Source: Chitinophaga sp. S165
Lineage (GTDB): Bacteria; Bacteroidota; Bacteroidia; Chitinophagales; Chitinophagaceae
Direction of reading: 5' to 3'
Assembly (NCBI RefSeq): GCF_003182155.1
Contig: NZ_QGTG01000002.1
Location: 883,646 to 947,645 of the forward strand
DNA length: 64,000 nucleotides
Positions 25,409 through 34,417 of the stretch are shown here, piece by piece (position 1 is the stretch's first letter; each line of letters begins with the position of its first letter). A program made the position numbers and the translations under genes. The notes under the pieces were generated by a model, which saw only the letters and a program-made list of their open reading frames with translations, was not told the origin of the DNA and did no database searches.

Positions 25409-26187
25409 TCTTTCACATACTTTTCATAGCATGACAACCTGCAGATTCTCCAGCAGGTGATCATGCCGGGTATTATTTGTCCTGCGGAGCAGGAGTATAT
25501 GAAATGTCTTTAACACAAGAAACCTATGCATTGAAATTTACATCTTACGCCTAAACAGTATAGCAGGTGCTATAGCTGCAAATGGTAGTTTACACAAGGG
25601 GGATATGCTGGATTTGCTATGAACAAAGCAGTAAGCATAAAGATAGTGCAGAGTGGAATTGTGGTGGAATTTTGATGCAGCTTATTACCCGGTTGGGGGT
25701 AGAGATTGGTTACCTCCACCGGGAATAGGCATATATATCAGTTGTTCTGTTAATCCAATAATTGAGTTATTGTAATCCCGATTTTTCCTTCCTCAATTTG
25801 CATCCCGACTTGTTACTTATGCATTACAAATTTTTCCTTTCACTGCCTGAGTTGTATTAAAACTGAATAAAATGAATGCTATTGGTTTAATGAATATAAT
25901 GATGCAAGGTTAATCGGAGAAGCCTGGTTACTTTTGTATTGTTGTCGCTAACGCCAATGGCATTTTAATAAAACAGCTTTAAGTTAATCCATATACCTAT
26001 ACGAAAATGATACGAGAATTTACTTAGTGAAGAACGCAAAATATTTTTCTTTCAATAAATTATTAAAGGGGATAAAACACAGCATCATGCAGGTAATGAT
26101 TTCAGTCCTAAAGTACGGACGTTAAGCTCATATTGCCTTTGTTTTCCGGTCTATTTAGAATTTAGGGGTTAATTCAACAATTGGACA

Positions 26188-26211
26188 CCGGGTATTAGTC
26201 TTGATACCTGG
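26188..26211 (+). repeat. 24-nt hairpin repeat, copy 1
   Basis: CCGGGTAT/ATACCTGG stem (one G-T pair) with loop TAGTCTTG, followed by GATTTCTT. Same length and core (AnTCnTG) as the copies at 26340-27057. Confidence 0.55.
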
Positions 26212-26339
26212 GATTTCTTAAATCATTCATGTTTTTCAGTAGCAAAATACTGTTATGGCGGTCTTTTGCCCTGATGTAAATAAAAGAGTTTTGTTTATAG
26301 TTATAAGTCACGCATTAACAAACAAATACGATCTCCAAC

Positions 26340-26363
26340 CCGGGAACCATTCTTGGTACCTGG
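26340..26363 (+). repeat. 24-nt hairpin repeat, copy 2
   Basis: Ends CCGGG...CCTGG, core ACCATTCTTGGT, followed by T-rich TCTATTTT. The core is shared with copies 4-6 while the outer stem bases differ with compensating partners. Confidence 0.6.
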
Positions 26364-26714
26364 TCTATTTTAAAATCAATGAATCTATGTTACTGTGGTA
26401 AATAGAGGAAGAGGCAGTATAGATGATGTGTTGACAGAAAATACCAGGTGCTTTAAGATTTATATACGCCTGGTAGCGTATAATGGTTATAGTGATATGG
26501 CGCAGCGGGATGCTACTGATTTTGGAATATCTGGAATGATGATGATTGTGAGGGAGACTGAATGAAAGTGTCAGTAAAAAAAAGAAGATTAGCGCTGGGG
26601 TATAGGAAGTAGCTATGATATGTAGTCGGTGAGATAAATGAAGATTGTTATGATCGCAGTATTTGCTTTAAATGAGCATTTAGTATAGTGAAGAAACTTT
26701 TGGGGGGATGACAC

Positions 26715-26763
26715 ATGCGGCGCTGAGAGTAAAGTGGGAAAGCACTGGCGAAGGGCGCCGCAT
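26715..26763. other. Structured element closed by a 9-bp stem
   Basis: ATGCGGCGC (26715-26723) pairs perfectly with GCGCCGCAT (26755-26763). The 31-nt loop contains a smaller hairpin GTG-GGAAAG-CAC. The GC-rich stem stands out from AT-rich surroundings. Possibly part of a small RNA; nothing ties it to a known family. Confidence 0.4.
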
Positions 26764-26803
26764 CTTTAATGATAATTTCTATTAGGGGTTTTCAATTTGT
26801 GAC

Positions 26804-26827
26804 CCGGAAGCTAGTCATGGCATCCGG
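26804..26827 (+). repeat. 24-nt hairpin repeat, copy 3
   Basis: Ends CCGGA...TCCGG, core GCTAGTCATGGC with one internal mismatch, followed by AACTTTTATG. The most degenerate copy of the set. Confidence 0.5.
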
Positions 26828-26896
26828 AACTTTTATGCCTCTTTAAGATATTTAAACTGGAATAATCTCAATCGCATAATAGGTGATTAGTCTGAG

Positions 26897-26920
26897 CTGG
26901 GCGCCATTCCTGGCGCCTGG
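26897..26920 (+). repeat. 24-nt hairpin repeat, copy 4
   Basis: Stem of GGGCGCC against GGCGCCT around the core GCCATTCCTGGC; flanks CT...GG. The GGCGCC arms replace GGTACC of other copies on both sides, a compensating change. Confidence 0.6.
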
Positions 26921-26958
26921 TAATCTTAATGGTGTTAATTTATCGTTTTTGGTTGACA

Positions 26959-26982
26959 ACAGGTATCATTCCTGGTACCTGA
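26959..26982 (+). repeat. 24-nt hairpin repeat, copy 5
   Basis: CAGGTA/TACCTG stem around core ATCATTCCTGGT, followed by AAACTTTTTTTG, which makes it a plausible plus-strand intrinsic terminator. Confidence 0.6.
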
Positions 26983-27033
26983 AACTTTTTTTGAAGCGAA
27001 GAAAATTCATAGTTACATGGGGTTAAATCAAAA

Positions 27034-27057
27034 CCGGGGACCAATCATGGTCCCCGG
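27034..27057. repeat. 24-nt hairpin repeat, copy 6
   Basis: Perfect stem CCGGGGACC/GGTCCCCGG with loop AATCAT. T-rich DNA lies on both sides, and it sits 35 bp past the stop of the minus-strand hydrolase gene, so it probably terminates that gene as well. Confidence 0.65.
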
Positions 27058-27091
27058 CTGTATTTTAAACAAATGTCAGTATGATATTACA

Positions 27092-28177
27092 CTATACACT
27101 TGCCTTTTTAATTGTATCCAACACAGTGCTGTCTACATGTCCGAATAGAGATACTCCAGCGGCCCCATTTTGCAATGCCAGGCGAACACCTTTTTCAAGA
27201 TCGGCCATATTACCTTTAAAATCCGGTAGGTACAAGCCTGCATATAACGGGAATTTGCCGTGAAGGCCATTTACTCCCTCTGCCACGGCTTCTCCTATCC
27301 AGTTTACATCTTCTTTATAAAAACCATGATAGATCATTGGATTAACCGAATCCAGCGGCCAGTTCGTCCAATCTTGCCTCACAATACGTTTGGCGATATC
27401 GGGAGTTGGAAATACAGCAGCTGTAATAGGCTTTTTATGTTGTTTGGCCACTTGTGCCAGGTTGGTCACAACGTTAGTGATGCGGTCATATCTGTACTTC
27501 CTCCAGGAAGGGCTCTGATCAGGATGTTCCATTTCCAGAGGATCTATTCCTTTTTGTGCTTTATATTTTTCCCTGCAGGTTTCACAATAGCAGAAATCGT
27601 ACTCAGGCAGTTCTTTAGACTGATCGATGCCATAGTTGCTCCATAAGTTTACAGGCAGCACCACATCGCAGTAGCGAACATAATCAAGGTGCAGGCCATC
27701 CACATAGTCTTTTGACAGTACAGACTCTGCCTGCTCTTTCAGGTAATTTATTACTTCCGGTTTGCTTGGACATAGCCAACGATAATAACCCACATAAGGA
27801 GGGTGTGTAGCGCAGGATTCACCTTTTCTGTTTTTTGCGTACCATTCAGGATGGCTGGCCAGTAGTTCCTTTTCGCCACGATTCATTGTCCAGATCCATC
27901 TATGTGCTTTAATGCCATTCTCTTTCGCCGCCCTGAAATGCTTTTCACTGTCTGCTTCAAAGAAGATGTCTCCAATACCGGCTTTTCTATAAGCAGCATA
28001 ACGTTGTTGCAGTTCGGCAACGGTATCTTTTTCATCTGGATTGATCCAAACACGATGTCTGGCTGTTTTAGCCGGTTGTGCCGGTGCCTTGGCGGAAGCA
28101 GATAAGGTCGGGATGGCTGGCTGCATGATAGCCAGGCTACCGAGGCCAACTGATTTCAGGAAATTGCGTTTATTCAT
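27092..28177 (-). CDS. GHL10-type family 10 glycosylhydrolase-like exported protein
   Basis: A 361-residue secreted protein. The N-terminus MNKRNFLKSVGLGSLAI resembles a Tat-type signal but has KR rather than RR. The body is a TIM-barrel like the GHL10/DUF187 group: HRVWINPDEKDTV, GDIFFEADSEKHF, VDGLHLDYVRYC with the candidate catalytic Asp165, and ESVLSKDYVDG. A pair of Cys in CYCETCREKY could bind metal or form a disulfide. It is likely to act on a polysaccharide in the periplasm or outside. It overlaps the upstream CBM9-like gene by 8 bp, so they form one operon. Confidence 0.75.
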   Translation of the reverse strand: MNKRNFLKSVGLGSLAIMQPAIPTLSASAKAPAQPAKTARHRVWINPDEKDTVAELQQRYAAYRKAGIGDIFFEADSEKHFRAAKENGIKAHRWIWTMNRGEKELLASHPEWYAKNRKGESCATHPPYVGYYRWLCPSKPEVINYLKEQAESVLSKDYVDGLHLDYVRYCDVVLPVNLWSNYGIDQSKELPEYDFCYCETCREKYKAQKGIDPLEMEHPDQSPSWRKYRYDRITNVVTNLAQVAKQHKKPITAAVFPTPDIAKRIVRQDWTNWPLDSVNPMIYHGFYKEDVNWIGEAVAEGVNGLHGKFPLYAGLYLPDFKGNMADLEKGVRLALQNGAAGVSLFGHVDSTVLDTIKKASV

Positions 28178-29279
28178 TTGACGATTTTTGAGAGATTTTC
28201 CCTTCTTGATTAATAGAACAATGTTCTTTGGTGTTTTTACTTACCAGTGTGGCTGTGAATTGGTCGGTAATACCTTCCATCAGCAAAGTGTAGGTAACTC
28301 CTTGCTCTGTAATAGCTGTCGCAGTTATACCAAGAGCACCGAGTGTGGATGCATAGCGGCCATTCTTTCTGCGATATTGTTGTTGTCTGGCATAGACGTC
28401 CCAAAGATATTCTTTGGCAGCTTCAATGGCCGGGAGTGGTAACGTTACAGGTGCGCTGCCAGCTGGTTGGGCAACGAAGGACAGGTAGCCCCACTTTTCG
28501 GGTGCGTGCATATTAATGATACCCTGAGGAGACCATACCCAGTTATGTTCAGGTAGTGATCTGCCGGTTTTGGGATCTTTCCGTTTAATATACTGTCCGT
28601 TCACAATATCGGTATCCCATTCAACACGGGAAAAATTAATTCTCCAGCGGGTGCCGTCTTTAGGTGTTAGTCCCTGATTGAATAAAACGAATGCACTGAA
28701 GGGAATGGCCATTTCTACTGTCCATTTTTTGTCTTTATCCTTTGGATTATTCAGGGTGCCGTCTATCTGTACTGCTGTCTGGATTCCTTTGGTGTCCCAG
28801 GTTAATAAGGCATCGCCGCCGGCCCTGTATGCTTTAGGCATAAAGAGGTCCATAACTGTGTTATGAGGATTGATCTCAATTTCAAAATACCTTTCACCGT
28901 CTCCATCCGGATCTACAAAAACTTCAAAATCATTATCCTGGAAGATAATGGTATCATGTTGATGTAAGGTAGCCCAGATATGAGGTTCTTCCAGTTCGGC
29001 GAAAATATATAGGTACTGCTTGTCCCACAGCATCTTCAGGCGGGTCCGCATAGCCGGAGTAGGCTGCTTGTCACCTTCGATATCTGTGAAATCATCACTC
29101 CATAAGGCTTTTGCCCACGCATCTTCGTCAGCTATCCCATCGATCTTGACGGGTACTGCCGTTTGATAAGAGTGATATTGCCTGGGTGGCACATAGGCCG
29201 GTTTCTGTTGTGCGTAGGATGGGAGGTACAGGCATACCATTCCTAATCCTGTAATCACATGACGAATAAGTTGAGACAT
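28170..29279 (-). CDS. Exported carbohydrate-binding (CBM9-like) protein
   Basis: A 369-residue protein with signal peptide (MSQLIRHVITGLGMVCLYLPSYAQ) and a CBM9-like fold: VKIDGIADEDAWAKALWSDDF, RLKMLWDKQYLYIFAELEEP, DNDFEVFVDPDGDGERYFEIEINP, WTVEMAIPFSAF. The extra C-terminal 110 residues (YLWDVYARQQQYRRKNGRYAS...) resemble a small pilin-like or lipocalin-like tail found in related Bacteroidota proteins. It may bind glycans for the overlapping GHL10-type hydrolase, with which it shares an 8-bp gene overlap. Confidence 0.75.
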   Translation of the reverse strand: MSQLIRHVITGLGMVCLYLPSYAQQKPAYVPPRQYHSYQTAVPVKIDGIADEDAWAKALWSDDFTDIEGDKQPTPAMRTRLKMLWDKQYLYIFAELEEPHIWATLHQHDTIIFQDNDFEVFVDPDGDGERYFEIEINPHNTVMDLFMPKAYRAGGDALLTWDTKGIQTAVQIDGTLNNPKDKDKKWTVEMAIPFSAFVLFNQGLTPKDGTRWRINFSRVEWDTDIVNGQYIKRKDPKTGRSLPEHNWVWSPQGIINMHAPEKWGYLSFVAQPAGSAPVTLPLPAIEAAKEYLWDVYARQQQYRRKNGRYASTLGALGITATAITEQGVTYTLLMEGITDQFTATLVSKNTKEHCSINQEGKISQKSSNE

Positions 29280-29352
29280 GAGTTAAATATAAGTAAGATG
29301 AGCACGTTATTCATATTTTTTCAATGAATGGTTCAATGGGGTGTTTAAATTG

Positions 29353-29384
29353 CAAAAAAAGGGTATAATTTTAGTTATACCCTT
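29353..29384 (-). terminator. Intrinsic terminator of the sugar kinase gene
   Basis: Minus-strand 8-bp stem GGGTATAA/TTATACCC with a 6-nt loop, then TTTTTTTGC. It separates the kinase from the CBM9-like gene. Confidence 0.75.
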
Positions 29385-29443
29385 TTCGATGTTGACTTGA
29401 TCTGTTTCCCTGATTGTTTTAACAACCAGGTTATATGAAGTGT

Positions 29444-30346
29444 TTATTTATGGGCTGCTATTAGTGTAGTAATCTCAGTTTTCTGATAATCCGGACATCC
29501 TCCCTGGTAGGATGCGACTAGGGCACCGAGAGCGCAGGAGAATGCAAGAGAGTCAGAAGGATCATATTTTTTAATGGTGCTATATAAATATCCGGCCAGG
29601 AAGGCGTCGCCACTACCTATGGTGTCCGCTACTTTCACTGGATAGCCGGGATGTTGATAGAATTTCCCCCCTTTTAATAACGCTGCTCCTTTTTCACCCA
29701 GTGTCACAATGATCGTAGGAATAGCGTATTGTGTGCTAAGTGCTTTTACTTTTGCTTCCATATTATCCGGCCATTGATGCCAGTCGCCAATAATAGAGAG
29801 CTCTGTTTCATTCAGTTTTAGTATATGACAATGATGTAAAAGTTCAACCAACAGCTCCTGGTCGAAATGAGGAGGCCGTAAATTAATATCCAGTATAAAC
29901 GTGCGATTTCCCTTTAACAAAGACAACAACGTTTGGCGGCTATCTATATTCCTGGCTGCCAAACTGCCGAAAACGAGAAAGGTATCTCCTGTCTGTTGGG
30001 CTAATTCCCGAAGAGAAGATGTAAAGGAAATATAATCCCAGGCTACGGGCTGAATAATCTCATATTTCATCTCCAGTGGATTGTCTGATGATGGGCGTGC
30101 ATATACCTTTCCTGTTTCATGAACCGGATCGGTTTGAATGTAGTCGGTCGTCAGTTGATATTGCTTCAAGATTTCCAGTAAAGTCTGCCCTGGTTCATCA
30201 TTACCAATACTGGATATCATTGCTACAGGCACGGATAGTTTCTGAAGATGATAGGCCACATTCATCGGTGCTCCTCCAGGTAAGGCCTTGTCCGGTAAAA
30301 TATCCCAGAGCACTTCTCCAAAACAAGCTACTTGATACTGCGTCAT
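29444..30346 (-). CDS. PfkB-family sugar kinase (fructokinase-like)
   Basis: A 300-residue ribokinase-fold kinase. It has the N-terminal GGAPMNVAYHLQKL signature (residues 24-37) and the C-terminal PfkB signature DTIGSGDAFLAGYLYS (241-256) with catalytic base Asp247, plus anion-hole glycines 244 and 246. The opening CFGEVLWDILPDKALPGGAPMN is typical of bacterial fructokinases, so the likely reaction is ATP-dependent phosphorylation of fructose or a related sugar. It is followed by its own terminator and is a separate unit from the hydrolase operon. Confidence 0.85.
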   Translation of the reverse strand: MTQYQVACFGEVLWDILPDKALPGGAPMNVAYHLQKLSVPVAMISSIGNDEPGQTLLEILKQYQLTTDYIQTDPVHETGKVYARPSSDNPLEMKYEIIQPVAWDYISFTSSLRELAQQTGDTFLVFGSLAARNIDSRQTLLSLLKGNRTFILDINLRPPHFDQELLVELLHHCHILKLNETELSIIGDWHQWPDNMEAKVKALSTQYAIPTIIVTLGEKGAALLKGGKFYQHPGYPVKVADTIGSGDAFLAGYLYSTIKKYDPSDSLAFSCALGALVASYQGGCPDYQKTEITTLIAAHK

Positions 30347-30432
30347 AATTAATGTATTTGCGCTCAGTAATTATATTTTGATTACATAATAATACTCTTT
30401 TCCAATAGAACCTTTTATAGAAAGTGGTAGTT

Positions 30433-30451
30433 CAGGTGTTGGGACACCCGG
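30433..30451. repeat. Shortened relative of the 24-nt hairpin repeat
   Basis: CAGGTGT/ACACCCG around a TGGG loop; on the minus strand it begins CCGGGTGT and ends ACACCTG, matching the ends of copy 1. The loop is shorter by four bases. T-rich DNA follows on the plus strand. Confidence 0.4.
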
Positions 30452-30485
30452 GTCATTTTACTTACTACTTATGAATATGAAAGTG

Positions 30486-30509
30486 CCAGAGCGCTGAAAA
30501 GCGCTCCGG
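30486..30509 (+). repeat. 24-nt hairpin, probable further copy
   Basis: CCAGAGCGCT/AGCGCTCCGG around a GAAA tetraloop, 24 nt long, followed by ATTTTATATC. Length and CC...GG ends match the family at 26.2-27.1 kb but the core differs, so it may simply be an independent terminator. Confidence 0.45.
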
Positions 30510-31211
30510 ATTTTATATCTATTTTATCAACCTTGGTGTGTATAATACAAACCCCGTCCAGTGCATTATAATGAATTACAACGCCTTAGATACAAGCAAT
30601 GGATGGACCTAGCGGCTATGACAGCGTCAAAGCAGCGTGGTAAACCTAAAAATGGAAATATTGACATGCCCGGATGGGACGGAACGATTGAATCCGGTAT
30701 CGTTTTTCAGATAATGGATACGGATAGATATAGAGATCGGTTTAACCTTAGAATTAGATAAAGTAATAGATATAAATATAGAGATAGGTATAAAGATAGG
30801 CTTGGATGAACCTTGTTAACGGATATAGGCAGACAGCTTAATAAGCTATAGTCTTTTAAAGTATACTCCATAATAATGTATTGGTTCGAGATAAAGAATT
30901 AATGATTTGTTTTATCAAAGTGAACTCACGTAGGACTAGAAATAGCATAAATGATTGATTGAGTGGGACAACAATTTTTTTGACGGCTCAAAAGTAAAAT
31001 GAAAACCAGAGAATCAGTGAAGCCATTATGTTCATTTTGATACTGTTAGTTCGTTCTGTTCACTGTCTTTGAAACAAGTGCTGGAAATTAAAAACGTATT
31101 AAAAAAAAGCATGTGTTACGCTCTCACCTTAGCCAAAATTAACCTGCCAGGGTATAAGACCTTAAAATTGGCTTAAAAAGGTATTGAATTTATCTAGAAT
31201 TTAAACGGTCG

Positions 31212-31242
31212 TTTGATTTAATTAAATGTTTGTTTAACTTTG
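31212..31242 (+). promoter_or_regulatory. Promoter/operator of the tetR-efflux operon
   Basis: TTTG (31212-31215), a 19-nt spacer and TAACTTTG (31235-31242), an exact Bacteroidota promoter. Transcription would start near 31249, 16 bp before the ATG. An imperfect palindrome (TTAAACGGTCGTTTG ... GTTTGTTTAA) covers the promoter and is a likely operator for the TetR protein itself. Confidence 0.65.
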
Positions 31243-31264
31243 TGCCCACAATTCGATTTTACAC

Positions 31265-31891
31265 ATGGAATACAATCAAAAGCAATTATCAATACTGGAG
31301 GCTGCCGAGAAGCTATTCGCTTCTCATGGTTTTCATGCTACTTCAGTGAGGGATATTGCCCATGAGGCTGATGTGAACATCGCAATGATATCTTACTACT
31401 TTGGCTCAAAAGAGAAATTAATTGAAGCCATCTTCCTGAAAAGGATTTTTGCCTGGAAATTGACATTGACGGAAATGCTGCATAATTCAGCCCGTTCATA
31501 TGTTGAAAGATTTGATTCGTTGGTGGAAACATATGTGGCCCGTGTAATGGGCAATCCCTGCTTTAACCTGATGATGATCAGAGCGCAGATCCAGGAGGAT
31601 ATCGGGGTAAACGACCTTATTCATGAAAATAAAAAGGAAGTTCATGAAGTGATCAAGGCATTTATTAATGAAGGGCAAGAAAGTGGCGTATTTAATAAAG
31701 ATCTGGATATTCTAATGATGGTGAATACCCTGGTAGGGACTACTAATCACATCATGTCCACCAGGCATCATTTTCAGCGCATGAGTAATCTTGAGCATCT
31801 CTCAGACAACGAACTTCAGGAATACCTGATCAGTCATACTAGCAATCATTTGAAAAATTTGTTTAAAGCCATTCTAATCCATGAAGCTTAA
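31265..31891 (+). CDS. TetR/AcrR-family repressor of the efflux operon
   Basis: A 208-residue regulator with an N-terminal TetR HTH (ILEAAEKLFASHGFHATSVRDIAHEADVNIAMISYYFGSKEKLIEAIF, residues 9-56) and a helical ligand-binding domain. It overlaps the TolC-like gene by 11 bp and is the first gene of a four-gene operon, so it most likely represses its own promoter and is released by a substrate of the pump. Confidence 0.9.
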   Translation: MEYNQKQLSILEAAEKLFASHGFHATSVRDIAHEADVNIAMISYYFGSKEKLIEAIFLKRIFAWKLTLTEMLHNSARSYVERFDSLVETYVARVMGNPCFNLMMIRAQIQEDIGVNDLIHENKKEVHEVIKAFINEGQESGVFNKDLDILMMVNTLVGTTNHIMSTRHHFQRMSNLEHLSDNELQEYLISHTSNHLKNLFKAILIHEA

Positions 31892-33245
31892 TAGCACATA
31901 CAGGCGACTATGGTCTCTGACAGTATGCGCACTACTGACTTTACCGTATTATTATAGTCAGGCGCAGGACAGGAAGAGTCTGTCATTGAAAGAAGCCATA
32001 ACGCTTAGTATACAAAACAGTAAAGAACTCAAACTCAGCAAAACAAAAATCGATGCCGCACTGGCATCAGTGAAAACTGCAAACAATTCACAATTGCCAG
32101 ATATAAGCGTTTCGGCCTCATATCTGCGTATTAATGAGCCAAACGTAGATTTTAAACTGAATGTAGGCGGAAACGACAGTTCTGGTGGTGGGTCATCACC
32201 CAAAGTGAATTCAGTTGCTTATGCAATGGCGACTGTTTCCCTGCCGATCTTTTCAGGTTTTATCATTCAAAGTCAGAAAGCATCGGCCCGGTACCTTGCA
32301 GAAGCGGCCAAACTTGATGCAGACAAAGACCGGGAAGCAGTGATCCAGAACACGATAAACGCCTATAGCAATCTTTATAAAGCGCAGCAGGCCGTAACAC
32401 TTGTACAGGAAAACCTAAAACAACAGCAACAGCGTGTGGCGGATTTTACCAACCTTGAAAAGAACGGGATCGTAGCACGTAACGATTTATTAAAAGTACA
32501 GCTGCAACAATCTAATGTTGAGGTATCGCTTGTAGAAGCAGAAAGTAACCTCAAGCTGGCCAATATTGCAATGAACTTATTGTTAGGATTGCCTGAAACT
32601 ACAGTACTGGATGCGGATACTACCACTTTTAAACAAACGCCAACCGGCACGAAAGCTGCTGCTGAATGGGAACAAATAGCTATGCAGAACCGTAAGGATG
32701 CCGCCGCACTGTCTGCCCGTGAAAGAGCTGCCACAGCAGGCATTAAAGCTGCAAAAGGAGAATATTATCCTTCTGTCGGACTTACAGGTGGATACGTTGC
32801 TCTGACTGTACCTAATGCGCTTACTGTAACTAATGCACTGAACGCTGGTATCGGTGTTAAGTACTCTCCTTCTTCACTCTGGAAAGCAGGATCAAAAGTA
32901 ACAGAAGCAAAAGTACGATTGCAGGAAGTACAGGTGAATGAAGAGCTGCTGGTAGATAATATCCATCTTTCTATCAATAAGGCATACCAGGATTACTTAG
33001 TGAATCAGAAAAAGATAGATGCCTATCAGAAAGCAATTGACCAGGCAAGCGAAAATTATAAGATAGTAAAAAATAAGCAGGAGAATAATCTGGCCACAAC
33101 TACAGATCTGCTGGAAGCAGACGTAGCTAATGTTCAGGCAAAACTGAATTACGCTTTTGCAAAGGCTGATGCAGTGGTTGCTTATACCAGACTATTAGAA
33201 ACGGCAGGCATTTTAAGTGAAACCGGCGCAGAGGCAGGGAAGTAA
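31881..33245 (+). CDS. TolC-family outer membrane efflux protein
   Basis: A 454-residue outer membrane factor with signal peptide (...ALLTLPYYYSQAQ) and two internally related OEP repeats (LSLKEAITLSIQNSKELKLSKTKID and DAAALSARERAATAGIKAAKGEYYPSVGLTGGY), rich in long coiled helices. It should form the trimeric outer-membrane tunnel for the downstream HlyD and DHA2 components. Confidence 0.9.
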   Translation: MKLNSTYRRLWSLTVCALLTLPYYYSQAQDRKSLSLKEAITLSIQNSKELKLSKTKIDAALASVKTANNSQLPDISVSASYLRINEPNVDFKLNVGGNDSSGGGSSPKVNSVAYAMATVSLPIFSGFIIQSQKASARYLAEAAKLDADKDREAVIQNTINAYSNLYKAQQAVTLVQENLKQQQQRVADFTNLEKNGIVARNDLLKVQLQQSNVEVSLVEAESNLKLANIAMNLLLGLPETTVLDADTTTFKQTPTGTKAAAEWEQIAMQNRKDAAALSARERAATAGIKAAKGEYYPSVGLTGGYVALTVPNALTVTNALNAGIGVKYSPSSLWKAGSKVTEAKVRLQEVQVNEELLVDNIHLSINKAYQDYLVNQKKIDAYQKAIDQASENYKIVKNKQENNLATTTDLLEADVANVQAKLNYAFAKADAVVAYTRLLETAGILSETGAEAGK

Positions 33246-33289
33246 TCAACTCAGGATTTAAATAAAAGTAACAATCATATATATACTAT

Positions 33290-34417
33290 ATGGAAACGCA
33301 AACAGCTACAACTAATAATAAAGGTTCCCACAATACTCAGGATGCTCCTAAAAAGAGGAACTATCGCTTTATCATCGTTTTGGCAATCCTTGTTATCGGT
33401 GGTGGTGCCTTCGGTATCTCTAAATACATACATGCTCAGCATCATGAAGAGACCGACAATGCACAGATAGAAGCAAACGTGAGTCCCGTAATACCAAGAG
33501 TAACAGGTTATGTGAAAGAAGTACGTGTAAAAGATAACCAGCGCGTTAAAAAAGGAGATACGCTGGTAATCCTCGATGACAGGGACCTGCAGATAAAAGT
33601 TGCACAAGCAGAAGCTGCATTGGCTGCTGCACAGGCAAATGTACAGGTAGCAGTTGCCACCACTACTGCTTCCCGCTCAAACATTTCTTCCTCTCAAGCC
33701 AATATCTATGCAGTAGATGCACAGATAGAAGCCGCTAAAGTAAATGTATGGCGCGCCAACCAGGACTACGAACGTTATAATAATCTTATAAAGGACCATT
33801 CTATCACTCAACAGCAATATGAACAGGCCCTGGCAGCGAAACAGACTGCTGAACGCCAATTGAACGTACTGCAGGAGCAGAAAAAAGTGGCAACCCGTCA
33901 AACAAGCGCAGTGTCTACACAGAGTGATGCTACTGCTGAACAGGTTAATGCTGCAAAAGCAATAATAAAAGAACGTCAGGCAGAAGTAGACAATGCTAAA
34001 CTGGTACTGAGCTATTCTATCATTACAGCTCCTGAAGATGGTGAAGTATCAAAGGTATATGTGCAGCCAGGACAGCTGGTACAGGCTGGTCAGTCACTTT
34101 TCAGCGTGGTTTTATCCAACGACGTTTGGGTAGTGGCCAACTTTAAGGAAACACAACTGGATAAAATGAAACTGGGCCAGAAAGTAAGTGTACATGTGGA
34201 CGCTTTTCCTGGTAAAAGTATTGAGGGTAAAGTGACATCCTTCTCTCCTGCCACCGGCGCCCGTTTTGCCTTACTGCCTCCGGATAACGCTTCCGGTAAC
34301 TTCGTAAAAGTAGTACAGCGTCTTCCTGTAAAGATCGAATTTAATGATCTTAATCAGGCAGAAGTAAAACAACTTCGTCCAGGTATGAACGTAGTTGTAG
34401 ACGTACATCTTGACTAA
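33290..34417 (+). CDS. HlyD/EmrA-family periplasmic adaptor
   Basis: A 375-residue membrane-fusion protein with one N-terminal transmembrane helix (YRFIIVLAILVIGGGAFGISKYI), a split biotinyl-lipoyl domain (VSPVIPRVTGYVKEVRVKDNQRVKKGDTLVILDD and SIITAPEDGEVSKVYVQPGQLVQAGQSLFSVV), an alpha-helical hairpin between them and a beta-barrel domain. It bridges the inner-membrane DHA2 pump and the TolC-like tunnel, as EmrA does. Confidence 0.92.
   Translation: METQTATTNNKGSHNTQDAPKKRNYRFIIVLAILVIGGGAFGISKYIHAQHHEETDNAQIEANVSPVIPRVTGYVKEVRVKDNQRVKKGDTLVILDDRDLQIKVAQAEAALAAAQANVQVAVATTTASRSNISSSQANIYAVDAQIEAAKVNVWRANQDYERYNNLIKDHSITQQQYEQALAAKQTAERQLNVLQEQKKVATRQTSAVSTQSDATAEQVNAAKAIIKERQAEVDNAKLVLSYSIITAPEDGEVSKVYVQPGQLVQAGQSLFSVVLSNDVWVVANFKETQLDKMKLGQKVSVHVDAFPGKSIEGKVTSFSPATGARFALLPPDNASGNFVKVVQRLPVKIEFNDLNQAEVKQLRPGMNVVVDVHLD

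Larger units (their letters stand above)
25409..27091. other. 1.7-kb gene-free region with hairpin repeats
   Basis: No ORF here looks coding: stops are frequent in all frames and composition is AT-rich. It carries six copies of a 24-nt hairpin repeat (listed separately), a 36-nt imperfect hairpin at about 25687-25722, a stem TACCAGG/CCTGGTA at 26442-26475, and a 9-bp closing stem at 26715-26763. It may encode small RNAs, each ending in a hairpin, or be the decayed remains of former genes. Confidence 0.55.
30347..31211. other. 0.9-kb region without a convincing gene
   Basis: Contains two hairpins (30433-30451 and 30486-30509) and a purine-rich low-complexity tract at about 30715-30800 made of imperfect AGATATAGAGAT units. 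A 66-codon frame at 30561-30761 runs into that tract and does not look coding. I see nothing else until the efflux-operon promoter. Confidence 0.55.

Noticed and set aside
30561..30761. 66-codon plus-strand frame
   Set aside because: Runs into the GATA-rich tract, with no domain, no promoter and no ribosome-binding context.
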